DNA of 48,779 nt, taken from NCBI GenBank assembly GCA_021781735.1, contig JAJXWF010000005.1, positions 1 through 48,779 on the forward strand, in the 5' to 3' direction. The position numbers were made by a program, and so were the translations under genes. The DNA is from Actinomycetes bacterium (GTDB lineage Bacteria > Actinomycetota > Actinomycetes > Propionibacteriales > Propionibacteriaceae). Positions 16,848-25,221 of this stretch are shown here, in pieces; position 1 is the first letter of the stretch, and each line of letters starts with the position of its first letter. The notes beneath the pieces were generated by a model. That model did no database searches. It was not told the origin of the DNA and saw only the letters and a list, made by a program, of their open reading frames with translations.

Positions 16848-18472
16848 CGCTGCTCCGGGATCATCTCAATGGCGTGGACAGGGCACTGTTCGGCGCACGT
16901 GCCGCAGCCGGTGCACCGCTCGTAGTCGAAGCGGTACCGGTGGCCCTCGCCGAGCTTGATGATGGCGTCCTCGGGGCACGAGCCGAGACAGCCGTCGCAT
17001 TCGAAGCAGTTGCCGCAGGACAGGCAGCGGGCCGCCTCGAAGCGGGCCTGGTCGGGTTCGAGGCCACCGACGACCTCGTCGAAGCCGACCCGCAGGCTGG
17101 GATCGGTCTCGGGCTGCACCCGGCGCTCGTGATCGCCGAAATACCAGAGGTTGAGCATGTCGAAGCTGACCACCGGATGCTTTGCGGGTCGGGTGTCGTC
17201 GTGCCGGTTGAGCCAGGCGTCGATCTGGCGGGCGGCCTTCTTGCCGTGGCCGACCCCGATGGTCACGGTTCGCTCGGACGGCACCGCGTCGCCGCCGGCG
17301 AAGATGCCCGGCACGTCGGTCATCAGCGTCGAATTGCTCACCTGCACGACATCGTCCTCGAAGCGCATGCCCGGAATGTTGTGCAGGAACTTCGTGTCCG
17401 ACTCCTGCCCGACGGCGAGGATCACGGTGTCGGCCTCGAGCTGCTCGAAGCGCCCCGTGCCCCGAGCCCGACCGTTCTCGTCGAGTTCCATGATCTCGAC
17501 GGTGATGTCGTTGTCTTCCATCGAACTGATCGTGCGCAGCCAGTGCATCTGGATGCCCTCCCGCTCGGCCTCGAGGAGTTCCTCCTCGTGGGCCGGCATC
17601 TGGGCCTGTGTGCGGCGGTAGACGATCACCGATTCCTCGGCGCCGAGGCGGCGGGCGACGCGCGCGGCATCCATGGCCGTGTTGCCGCCGCCGTAGACCG
17701 CGACCCGGCGCCCGATGACCGGACGCTCGCCGCTCGCGACGTCGCGGAGGAAACTGACGGCGTCGACGATCCGCTTGGCATCCTGGTTGGGGATGTCGAC
17801 CCGCTTCGACAGGTGGGCGCCGACCGCGACGAACACCGCGTCGAAGCGGCCCTGTCGCTGTTCCTCAAGCAGGTCTTCGACCTTGTGGTTGTTGACGATC
17901 CGGACCCCGAGATCGACGATCCGCTGCACCTCGGCGTCGAGCACATCACGGGGCAGCCGGTATTCGGGGATGCCGTAGCGCATCATGCCGCCGGGCAGGT
18001 CGGCCGAGTCGTGGATCTCGACCTCGTGGCCGAGGCGTGCGAGGTGGTAGGCCGCCGACAGTCCCGACGGGCCGGCGCCGATGACCAGCACCCGGTAGCC
18101 GGTGTTGTTGTGCGGGCGATCGAACGACCAACCGTGCTCGATCGCCTGGTCGCCGAGATACCGCTCGACCGAATGGATCGACACCGACGAATCGAGGTCC
18201 TGCCGGTTGCAGGCGGATTCGCACGGGTGGTAGCAGACCCGACCGTGGATCGCGGGGAACGGGTTGTCGCGGGTCAGCTGACGCCAGGCGCGCTCATCCT
18301 CGCCGGCCTTGATGAGACGCAGCCACTCCTGGATGTTCTCCCCTGCCGGACAACCCGCGTTGCACGGCGGCAACATGTCCAGGTAGATGGGCATCCGGGT
18401 GCGGACCGGCCCCACCCGGCCGAGGCCGACGGAGAGGTCGGGGAGTGCGGTGATATCGGGATGGTGCGTCAT
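16844..18472 (-). CDS. GltD-like NAD(P)H flavoprotein with C-terminal 2[4Fe-4S] ferredoxin domain
   Basis: A 542-residue cytosolic oxidoreductase. N-terminal cysteines 37, 41, 80, 84 and 88 match the Fe-S-binding region of glutamate synthase small subunits. The FAD motif is GAGPSGLSAAYHLARLG (132-148) and the NAD(P)H motif GGGNTAMDAARVA (261-273). The last 60 residues hold two ferredoxin motifs, with Cys483/486/489/492/495/499 and Cys520/523/526/530. Such fusions pass electrons between NAD(P)H and ferredoxin-dependent partners. It is the first gene of the operon (AGGAGG precedes the ATG) and overlaps nifJ by four bases, so it probably exchanges electrons with PFOR. No glutamate synthase large subunit is present. 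Confidence 0.88.
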   Translation of the reverse strand: MTHHPDITALPDLSVGLGRVGPVRTRMPIYLDMLPPCNAGCPAGENIQEWLRLIKAGEDERAWRQLTRDNPFPAIHGRVCYHPCESACNRQDLDSSVSIHSVERYLGDQAIEHGWSFDRPHNNTGYRVLVIGAGPSGLSAAYHLARLGHEVEIHDSADLPGGMMRYGIPEYRLPRDVLDAEVQRIVDLGVRIVNNHKVEDLLEEQRQGRFDAVFVAVGAHLSKRVDIPNQDAKRIVDAVSFLRDVASGERPVIGRRVAVYGGGNTAMDAARVARRLGAEESVIVYRRTQAQMPAHEEELLEAEREGIQMHWLRTISSMEDNDITVEIMELDENGRARGTGRFEQLEADTVILAVGQESDTKFLHNIPGMRFEDDVVQVSNSTLMTDVPGIFAGGDAVPSERTVTIGVGHGKKAARQIDAWLNRHDDTRPAKHPVVSFDMLNLWYFGDHERRVQPETDPSLRVGFDEVVGGLEPDQARFEAARCLSCGNCFECDGCLGSCPEDAIIKLGEGHRYRFDYERCTGCGTCAEQCPVHAIEMIPEQR

Positions 18473-19198
18473 CGTGACCTCCTGTGGCGCGGCGGTCGGC
18501 GCGCTGGCGGCGCGGCGGCATCGTCTCTCCCGGGGAGAGTACGCCGACGGGTATCCCGCGATGGCAGGGGGGGTGGGGTTAGGGGTTATTCCCCCGAGCC
18601 GGGCCGATGATGGGGCTCGGCGATCGCCCGGTCCAGGAGCACGAGACTACCCGTGGGTTCAGCTCCGTGCGACGGCTGGGAGGCCATCGCGGACGGAACC
18701 GAATCCGTCACGCGCCGGCGATGACTGCCCTGCGCGGGAAGGCGCCGCCGAGCCCGGCTCGCACGGGGTCTCGCCGGAACCGGGCGCGAGCCGCGGAACG
18801 CCATCCACTCAGCGGGCACGCGGCGCGGAACTCCGCTCCAGGGGGTGGATCTGCGCACAGGAGACCGGCGACCGATCGCCGGCCGGTGCCCGCAATCGGG
18901 GAAGCACCTCGGACACTCGCCCGCTCGAGGACCGGCCCGCGAGCCGTGCACCACGCCGCGAGCGTCCCGCGATCTCCCCGCGGAGCCGAGATCCTCGACC
19001 AGCCGGGCCGTCGTCGCTACCGCATCAGCCTCTTCGCGTCCGGGGACCGCACGGTCACGAGCAGTCGTCCCGTCACGAGGGTCAGGCCCGGTACCGGGGT
19101 CAGGCGGATTGGGAGGCTCCGGCCCGGCGGGGGTGCGGCCCCTCCCCGGGTCCGGCCCGGCACTCTGAAGTCCTGTGCAGATGCCGAACCGCCGGGAG
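18473..19198. other. 725-bp gene-free interval upstream of the PFOR operon
   Basis: No frame with recognisable protein features was found on either strand. A small hairpin CTCTCC/GGAGAG occurs at 18525-18539, just upstream of the GltD-like ribosome site, and GGGGTTATTCCCC lies shortly beyond it. The rest is GC-rich without clear repeats. It must hold the PFOR operon promoter, and the terminator of the next minus-strand gene if there is one. No RNA family was recognised. Confidence 0.5.
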
Positions 19199-19510
19199 CT
19201 ACTCGCTCAGCTCGTCGATCGCCCGCTCCAACCGCTCGACCTTCCCAGCCAACTCCCCCTCGTGGCCGGGCCGGATGTCCGCCTTGAGGACGAGCGAGAT
19301 CCGCGAGCCGAACGGCGCCACGGCCTCGGTGGCGCGCTTGACCACGTCGAAGACCTCGTCCCACGAGCCCTCGAGCTCGGTGAACATGCTTGTCGTCCGG
19401 TTCGGCAGGCCGGATTCGCGGACGACCTTGACTGCGGCGGCCACGGCGTCGTGCACCGAGCCATCGGGGTTGTCGCCGCCCGACGGTGCGACCGAGAACG
19501 CGACCAGCAT
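19199..19510 (-). CDS. MTH1187/YkoF-type thiamine-binding protein
   Basis: A 103-residue protein of the thiamine-binding MTH1187 family with a small ferredoxin-like fold. Typical pieces are MLVAFSVAPSG at the start, SGLPNRTTSMFTELEGSWDEVFDVV in the middle and the ISLVLKADIRPG strand. Members bind thiamine or hydroxymethylpyrimidine, but the physiological role is poorly settled. PFOR upstream uses thiamine diphosphate, so the proximity may be meaningful or accidental. GGAGGA precedes the ATG. Not visibly in an operon. Confidence 0.85.
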   Translation of the reverse strand: MLVAFSVAPSGGDNPDGSVHDAVAAAVKVVRESGLPNRTTSMFTELEGSWDEVFDVVKRATEAVAPFGSRISLVLKADIRPGHEGELAGKVERLERAIDELSE

Positions 19511-19572
19511 GGTTCCTCCTCCAGATGGTTCCCGGCGCGCGCCGGTGGCACGAACCTACCGCCGCGGGGAGC

Positions 19573-19651
19573 GGCGTCCCCCCAGATTCACACGTCCTGC
19601 ATGGATGTGGGTCCACGCGGCCACATCGATGCAGGCGCTGCACAATTCGGG
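19573..19651. repeat. Imperfect-hairpin repeat, copy 1
   Basis: About 79 bp, matching copy 2 at 20724-20801 in the same orientation. The core is a 14-bp stem (19596-19609 with 19622-19635) with one G-G mismatch. Both stem arms are identical in the two copies, while loop and flanks differ. It lies past the stop codon of the DUF559 gene. Confidence 0.85.
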
Positions 19652-19704
19652 GGACGAGGCGAAACGCTCGGGTCCAGGACCCGGGGTCGGACGTGCCGGT
19701 CGCG

Positions 19705-20586
19705 TCACCCGGGCCAGCGGTGCTCGCCGGCGTCCACGATCCGCCGGACCGCCCGGGCGACCGCCGGCCAGTCAAAGGTGACCTGTTCCCACGACACCCG
19801 CACCACTCGGTAACCGAGGGCGGTCAGCATGAGGTCGCGATGCCGATCCGCGCGGTACGCCTGGGCGCCCGTGTGGTGGGCGACGGAATCCGCCTCGATG
19901 ACCAGCCGATCACCGACCAGCAGATCGACCCGACCCACGCCGTCGATCGATACCTGTGTCCGTACAGGGAAGCGCAGGCTCCTCAGCCGTTGCCGCAGCA
20001 GCGACTCCGTGCCGCTCTGGGCCCAGTCGGTCGCCGCGAGCGCCTCATGACCGCGATGGGAGGACCACCAGAGAGCCTCCTCGAGGTCGGGGTGCCGTGC
20101 CAATCCGGCGTCCATGGCCGAGTCGACGGCGGCGACCAGATACTCGCGGGTGAGACATGCGGACGCCGTCCGCAGGGCCAGTGCGACCGGGTCGACGGCC
20201 AGCACCGGTGAGGGAAGACGCCGCGCGATGGAGCAATGGTGGACACCGGTGTCGAGGCGGATCGTCTCGCGCGCCGGGCGCGCGTGGGGGATATCGTCCC
20301 GTGGCACCCAGATGCCATGGAATGCCAGTGCCGACACGCAGGTGAGCACCCCTCCGGCCGCGACCGCCGTCACCACGGCGTCGTCAGCGTCGCGCAGCCG
20401 GTACCACCCACGTCGGATCCGCTCCAGGGTGCCGGTCGCCACCAGGGCGTCGAGCGCCTCATGGGGATCGGCCTGCCGTCGCAGCAGCCGCGCGCTGACG
20501 ACGCCTTCGGGGGTGTCGAGATCGCCTGACCCGTCGACGAAGGCGTGCAGACCGGCCGGCGTCCACGTGGACCTGGGCTTGTTCAC
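19705..20586 (-). CDS. DUF559-type endonuclease-like protein with AbiEi-like N-terminal domain
   Basis: A 293-residue protein. Residues 25-70 look like the winged-helix domain of AbiEi-type antitoxins (GVVSARLLRRQADPHEALDALVATG, then RRGWYRL). Residues 190-285 form a DUF559/very-short-patch-repair-like nuclease module, with Glu194, Asp221, Glu231, Asp233 and His237 as candidate metal-site residues. Such proteins are frequent and unassigned in actinobacteria; no AbiEii-type toxin partner is next to it. The GTG at 20586 was chosen as first plausible start, but no good ribosome site is visible and the frame is open upstream. The gene is bracketed by two direct copies of a hairpin repeat, suggesting a mobile or exchanged cassette. 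Confidence 0.75.
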   Translation of the reverse strand: MNKPRSTWTPAGLHAFVDGSGDLDTPEGVVSARLLRRQADPHEALDALVATGTLERIRRGWYRLRDADDAVVTAVAAGGVLTCVSALAFHGIWVPRDDIPHARPARETIRLDTGVHHCSIARRLPSPVLAVDPVALALRTASACLTREYLVAAVDSAMDAGLARHPDLEEALWWSSHRGHEALAATDWAQSGTESLLRQRLRSLRFPVRTQVSIDGVGRVDLLVGDRLVIEADSVAHHTGAQAYRADRHRDLMLTALGYRVVRVSWEQVTFDWPAVARAVRRIVDAGEHRWPG

Positions 20587-20723
20587 GTCACGACTGTCTG
20601 CAAGGAGCAGCCGCCACGGGCAGACCAGCGGCCCTCCTGTGGACAACGGGACCAGTGGAGGAGCCACCCTGTGGACGACGGCTCCTCCGATCGTGGGCGC
20701 TCCCGTGGCGCCTCGTGAGGGCC

Positions 20724-20801
20724 GGCGTCCCTGAGATTCGCACGTCCTGCATGGATGTGTGCCCATGCGGCCACATCGATGCAGGAGATGCACAACTTGG
20801 G
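20724..20801. repeat. Imperfect-hairpin repeat, copy 2
   Basis: Second copy of the roughly 79-bp repeat, upstream of the DUF559 gene. Stem arms are 20746-20759 and 20772-20785, with the same conserved G-G mismatch as copy 1. The loop differs at several positions. The repeat is open in one frame on the minus strand in both copies, but the conserved stem argues for a DNA or RNA structure. Confidence 0.85.
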
Positions 20802-20802
20802 G

Positions 20803-20844
20803 CGGTGGGGGCGTGGGGGGCGGGGGCGTGGGGGGCGGGGCGGG
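20803..20844 (+). other. G-run tract with G-quadruplex potential
   Basis: Six runs of three to six G separated by one to three bases lie between the hairpin repeat and the end of cydC. The plus strand could form a quadruplex. On the cydC side the transcript would be C-rich. Confidence 0.6.
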
Positions 20845-20879
20845 ACCGTCAGGTGGGGACCGGGCTGGGGGGCCGACGC

Positions 20880-22502
20880 TCAGGGTGCGGGCGGTCCGAG
20901 TGTCTCGACCGCGGTGCACTGGGCCATCACCTCGGGATCGTGGGTGATGACCAGCACCGGCACCGGCTCATCGCCGAGCGCCCGCCACAGGTCGGCCATC
21001 AGCGTGGCGGCGGTGTCGTGGTCGAGGTGCTCGGTGGGCTCGTCGAGGATCACGGCCCGGTAGCCGGTCTCCAGTCCGACGAGCACCCGGGCCAGCGCGA
21101 CCCGGCGGGCCTCCCCGCCGCTCAGCGTGGCCCCCTGCTCCCCGACGACCCGGCCGGGTTCGAGGTCGAGCCCCGCGCGGGCCAACGCGTCGACCACCTG
21201 CTCGTCGGTGGCGTCGCGGCGTCCGATGCGCAGGTTCTCGGCGACCGAGGTGGCGAAGATGTGGGCGTCCTGGGCGAGGTAGGCGATCCCGCCGGGTGCG
21301 GTGATCTCTCCCGAGACGGCGGGGATCAGCCCCATGACCGTCGCGGCCACGGTGGTCTTGCCGATGCCCGACGGCCCGACGAGGGCCAGCCGTTCACCCG
21401 GACCCACCCGCAGGCTGAGATTCCTCACCACCGGCTCGGCACCGGGCCAGCCGGCGGTAAGATCGCGCACCGCGAGCACGCCGGACGCCGACCTCTCACC
21501 GTCGAGCGGCTGGTCTCCGCGGCCGACGGGCGGTGCGTCGAGCACCTCCCGCACCCGGGTGAGGGCGGCTCGGGCGCGGGTGAGCACCTGGGCCGACTGG
21601 GTGAAACTCGCGAACACCTCGTGCAGGGCCAACGGTGTGAGCACGAGCACCGCGAGGTCGCGGGCCAGCAGGCGCCCCGCGGCGACCGCCTGCCCGCCGA
21701 TCAGCAGCGACGCCGTCACGGCGATCCCGGCGGCGACGAGCTGGCCGGCGGTCGCCACCCCCCGGGACAGGGCGGCCCGGCGTTCGGCTCCGCGCAGCCG
21801 GGCGTCGATCGCGTCGAAGCGGGCGAGCTGGGCGGGCTGGACGCCGGCCATGACGATGTCGGTGGCGGCATGGGCGAGCTCGTCGGCCACCGCCGCGAGC
21901 CGTCCGCGTTCGGGTACGGTCGCGGCGTCGGCGGTGCGGCTGGCCACCTGGCTCAGCCAGGGCAGCACCCACCCGGCGAGCACCGCGGTGCCGAGCAGGA
22001 CAGCGGCCGCGGCGGGCGAGAAGATCGTGAGGATCAGGCTCGTGCCGAGCATCACCAGGGACGCCGCCGCGAACGGGATCGCGACCCGCACGACGACGTC
22101 CTGGATCGCCGACACGTCGGCGACCAGCCGCACGAGCAGGTCGCCGCGACGGCGTCCGAGCAGGGTCGTGCGGCTCAGCCGGTCGTACGCGTGCAGTCGC
22201 AGCGCGCTCTCCATCCGCAGCGCGAGATCGTGGCCTACCAGGCGTTCGGCGTAGCGGAACACGCCCCGGCCGATGCCGAAGAACCGGACGCCGACCGCCG
22301 CGGCCTCGAGGTAGAGCACCGGTGGATGCTCGGCGGCCCGGCTCAGCAGCCAGGCCGCCACCCCCATCAACGCGACCGACGCTCCGGAGGCGAGGGCGGC
22401 CAGCAGCACCGACAGGGCGAGCCGTCGGCGTCCGTGGGGCACGGTGTCGACCAGGCCGAGCACGAGGGCGGTGGCGGTGCGCCGCGATGATGCGTCAGGC
22501 AT
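20880..22502 (-). CDS. cydC: ABC exporter subunit CydC (cytochrome bd assembly)
   Basis: A 540-residue half-transporter that with CydD exports glutathione/cysteine-type thiols and supports assembly of cytochrome bd heme centres. The membrane domain has six predicted helices beginning RLALSVLLAALASGASVALM. The ATPase domain has Walker A GPSGIGKTT, signature LSGGEARRVALAR and Walker B AVILDEPTEHLDHD. The switch histidine is in VLVITHDPEVM. Its ATG at 22502 lies within the end of cydD (8-base overlap); a longer open frame upstream is cydD in another frame. Distal gene of the cydABDC operon. Confidence 0.92.
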   Translation of the reverse strand: MPDASSRRTATALVLGLVDTVPHGRRRLALSVLLAALASGASVALMGVAAWLLSRAAEHPPVLYLEAAAVGVRFFGIGRGVFRYAERLVGHDLALRMESALRLHAYDRLSRTTLLGRRRGDLLVRLVADVSAIQDVVVRVAIPFAAASLVMLGTSLILTIFSPAAAAVLLGTAVLAGWVLPWLSQVASRTADAATVPERGRLAAVADELAHAATDIVMAGVQPAQLARFDAIDARLRGAERRAALSRGVATAGQLVAAGIAVTASLLIGGQAVAAGRLLARDLAVLVLTPLALHEVFASFTQSAQVLTRARAALTRVREVLDAPPVGRGDQPLDGERSASGVLAVRDLTAGWPGAEPVVRNLSLRVGPGERLALVGPSGIGKTTVAATVMGLIPAVSGEITAPGGIAYLAQDAHIFATSVAENLRIGRRDATDEQVVDALARAGLDLEPGRVVGEQGATLSGGEARRVALARVLVGLETGYRAVILDEPTEHLDHDTAATLMADLWRALGDEPVPVLVITHDPEVMAQCTAVETLGPPAP

Positions 22503-24129
22503 CCTGAGCCACCGCCCCGACGTGCTGGATCCGGTCGACCATCGCCAGCACGGCCGGCCGGTGGCTGACAACCAGAGCGCCGACCCCGGACGCCCGCACG
22601 GCCTCGAGTACGGTCGCCTCAGCGTCGGAGTCGAGGCCGGCGGTGGGTTCGTCGAGGATCAGCAGCCGGGCACCGCCGGAACGCAGCCGCAGCAACGCCC
22701 GGGCCACCCCGACCCGCCGACGCTCGCCCGCCGACAGGCCCTCGGCGTCATCGCCCACCGGTCGGTGCGGATCGAGGGTCAGGGCGCCAGCGTCGCGCAG
22801 CGCCGCCGCGATGTCCGCCGCCGAGGCGTCCGGGCTGCCGAGGGCCGTGTTTTCGGCGATCGTGCCGTGGATCATGCCGGGAAGCTGGCCGACCCAGGCG
22901 ATCGCGGTCTTCCACTGGCCGGGGTTGAGCGTGTCGAGCGGGTGGCCGCCCACGAGCACCCGGCCTCCGGTGGGACGCAGGAGGCCGGCGGCGATCGCCA
23001 GCGCGGTCGACTTGCCGCCGCCCGACAGGCCGGCGAGGGCGACGATCTCGCCGGGGGCCACGGTCAGGGTGAGCGGGGCGAGCGCGTCGCGCTCCGCCCC
23101 GGGGTAGCGGTGGGTGACGCCGTCGAAGGTGATCGTCGTGTCGTCGGGCAGTTCGCCAGTCCCGGGGGAGACGTGGCGCTCGGCGTCCTCGATGATCGAG
23201 AACGCCGCCTCGGCGGCGGCCATGCCGTCGGCGGCGTCGTGGAAGTGGACGCCGACCTGGCGCACCGGCAGGTAGGCCTCGGGCGCGAGGATCAGCACGA
23301 ACAGGGCGGTACGCAGGTCGATCTGGGAGAACACGACCCGGAACCCGACCGACACCGCGACCAGGGCCACCGAGATCGTCGCGATCAGCTCGAGCGCGAA
23401 CGACGAGAGGAACGTGATCCGCAGGGTCGTCATCGTCTCCCGGCGGTGGGCGTCCTCGGTGCGGCGCAGCCCGGTGAGTTGGGCGCGGGCGCGTCCGAAC
23501 ACCTGCAGCGTCGACAGGCCGGTGACGAGGTCGGCGAAGTGGTTCGCCAGGCGGGTGGCCACGGTGAACCGTCGGCGCACCTGCGTCTCGGTGCTCCAGC
23601 CGATCAGCGCCATGAACACGGGGATGAGCGGCAGGGTGATCACGATGATCACCGCGCTCTCGAGGTCCTGCGTGGCGATCGTCACGGCGATGATCAGCGG
23701 CACGGTCGCGGCCAGCAGCAGCTGCGGGAGGTACTTCGAGTAGTAGCCGTCGAGGTCGTCGAGCCCCTGGGTCACGAGCGTGACCAGGGTGCCGGTGGGG
23801 ACGTCGGGATTCTGCGGGCGCGCCAGCCGTGCAGCGAGCAGGTCGTGACGGAGCCGGCTCTTCACCTCGGCGGCGGCCCGGTGGGCCAGCACCTCGGAGA
23901 GCCAGGCGAGCGCGGCGCGTCCGAGGAACACCAGGGCCAGCAGCCCCGCCCATCCCAGGACGCCGTCGGTGCGGTGGGTGGAGAACACGTGCGACGCGGC
24001 GTCGCTGAGGAGCCGGGCCTGCCCGATGATCAGCGCGCTCGAGGCGACGCCGACGACGGCGAGGGCGACCAGGACATTCCTGGTCGCCCTCCCGCGGCGC
24101 AAGAGCCGCCGGTCGATCGGTGCCGCCAA
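22495..24129 (-). CDS. cydD: ABC exporter subunit CydD (cytochrome bd assembly)
   Basis: A 544-residue half-transporter, partner of CydC. Six predicted membrane helices cover residues about 15-290. The ATPase domain shows Walker A GLSGGGKST, signature LSAGERRRVGVAR, Walker B RLLILDEPTAGLDSD and switch His in VVSHRP. The first plausible codon is TTG at 24129, one base after the cydB TAG, with a GAAGG-like site inside the end of cydB; a later start cannot be excluded. Separate cydD and cydC genes are present here, unlike the fused CydDC of some actinobacteria. Confidence 0.92.
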   Translation of the reverse strand: MAAPIDRRLLRRGRATRNVLVALAVVGVASSALIIGQARLLSDAASHVFSTHRTDGVLGWAGLLALVFLGRAALAWLSEVLAHRAAAEVKSRLRHDLLAARLARPQNPDVPTGTLVTLVTQGLDDLDGYYSKYLPQLLLAATVPLIIAVTIATQDLESAVIIVITLPLIPVFMALIGWSTETQVRRRFTVATRLANHFADLVTGLSTLQVFGRARAQLTGLRRTEDAHRRETMTTLRITFLSSFALELIATISVALVAVSVGFRVVFSQIDLRTALFVLILAPEAYLPVRQVGVHFHDAADGMAAAEAAFSIIEDAERHVSPGTGELPDDTTITFDGVTHRYPGAERDALAPLTLTVAPGEIVALAGLSGGGKSTALAIAAGLLRPTGGRVLVGGHPLDTLNPGQWKTAIAWVGQLPGMIHGTIAENTALGSPDASAADIAAALRDAGALTLDPHRPVGDDAEGLSAGERRRVGVARALLRLRSGGARLLILDEPTAGLDSDAEATVLEAVRASGVGALVVSHRPAVLAMVDRIQHVGAVAQDA

Positions 24130-24130
24130 A

Positions 24131-25192
24131 CTAGTGCGCGCCTTCGGGGATGTTCGCGGTGCTGAGGCGCTTGCGGAACACCCAGTAGCTCCACGCCTGG
24201 TAGGCGAGCACGATCGGCACGAAGACGGCGGCCGCGATCGTCATCAGTTTGAGCGTGAGCGGTGAGCTCGAGGCCGTCATGATGTCGAGCGGGTGAGCCG
24301 GATCGGTCGGGAGGAAGCCGAGGGTGCCGTACATCTTGACGAAGATGTCGACGACCAGCAGCAGGACCGCCAGGCCGGTGGCCAGGAACGCCCACCCGTC
24401 ACGGTCGGCCCGGGTGAACCACCAGGCCGCGCCGACCGCGACGACCGCGAGCAGACTGGTGATCCAGGTGACCGCCGACCCGTTGAACCACGGGTTGTCG
24501 CTCGCCGGGTAGGCGAGATTCTGGTAGAGCGCGAACACCACCATGAGCACGACGGTGACGACCGCGCTCTTGAGCGCGAAGGCGCGCGACTCGTCGTGGA
24601 TCTCGCCCCGGGTCTTCAGCGCGATGAAGACCGCGCCGTGGGTGAGGAACAGTGACACGAACAGCAGGCCACCGACCAGGGCGAACGGGTTGAACAGGCT
24701 CCAGAACCCCTGCGCGAGCAGCAGGTCGGGGCCGGTGCGCAGTCCCTTGACGAAGTTCGCGAATCCGATGCCGAGCACGAGTGCCGGCAGCAGCGAGCCG
24801 ACCGCCGCCGTGGTGTCGAACATCCGCTTCCACCGGAGGTCGTCGCGCTTGGCCCGGTATTCGAAGGAGACCCCGCGCAGGATGAGCCCCACGAGCACGA
24901 GGAACAGCGGCAGGTAGAGCCCCGAGAACATCGTGGCGTACCAGCCCGGGAACGCGGCGAAGGTGGCGCCCCCCGCGGTGAGCAGCCACACCTCGTTGCC
25001 GTCCCAGGTGGGGCCGATCGTGTTGATGATGACCCGGCGACGCCTCTCGTCGTCGCGGCCGAGCACGGGGATCAGCATGGCGACCCCGTAGTCGAAGCCT
25101 TCGAGGAAGAAGTAGCCGATCCACAGCACGGCCACGAGCAGGAACCACACGATCTGCAGCGCAGACGGTGAGGCTTGCAGCACAGTCAGCAT
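24131..25192 (-). CDS. cydB: Cytochrome bd ubiquinol/menaquinol oxidase subunit II
   Basis: A 353-residue membrane subunit with about eight or nine helices. The N-terminal region (IVWFLLVAVLWIGYFFLEGFDYGVAML) and INTIGPTWDGNEVWLLTAGG are typical of CydB. It pairs with CydA in the high-affinity quinol oxidase that reduces O2 to water. AAAGGGA precedes the ATG. It lies 29 bp after cydA and is followed by cydD with one base between. Confidence 0.96.
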   Translation of the reverse strand: MLTVLQASPSALQIVWFLLVAVLWIGYFFLEGFDYGVAMLIPVLGRDDERRRRVIINTIGPTWDGNEVWLLTAGGATFAAFPGWYATMFSGLYLPLFLVLVGLILRGVSFEYRAKRDDLRWKRMFDTTAAVGSLLPALVLGIGFANFVKGLRTGPDLLLAQGFWSLFNPFALVGGLLFVSLFLTHGAVFIALKTRGEIHDESRAFALKSAVVTVVLMVVFALYQNLAYPASDNPWFNGSAVTWITSLLAVVAVGAAWWFTRADRDGWAFLATGLAVLLLVVDIFVKMYGTLGFLPTDPAHPLDIMTASSSPLTLKLMTIAAAVFVPIVLAYQAWSYWVFRKRLSTANIPEGAH

Positions 25193-25221
25193 GTCACTGT
25201 CCCTTTCCGTAGCTTGGCCGG

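Noticed and set aside
13065-16925. Plus-strand open frame of about 1286 codons opposite nifJ
   Set aside because: It is the antisense shadow of a GC-rich gene: no family motif, His/Arg/Val-rich composition, and the opposite strand is a complete PFOR.
16844-18472. Glutamate synthase small subunit (gltD)
   Set aside because: The fold is GltD-like, but no gltB is adjacent and it carries a C-terminal ferredoxin domain beside PFOR.
19705-20586. Complete AbiE toxin-antitoxin system
   Set aside because: The AbiEi-like N-terminus is real-looking but no AbiEii-type nucleotidyltransferase is next to it; the C-terminal part is DUF559.
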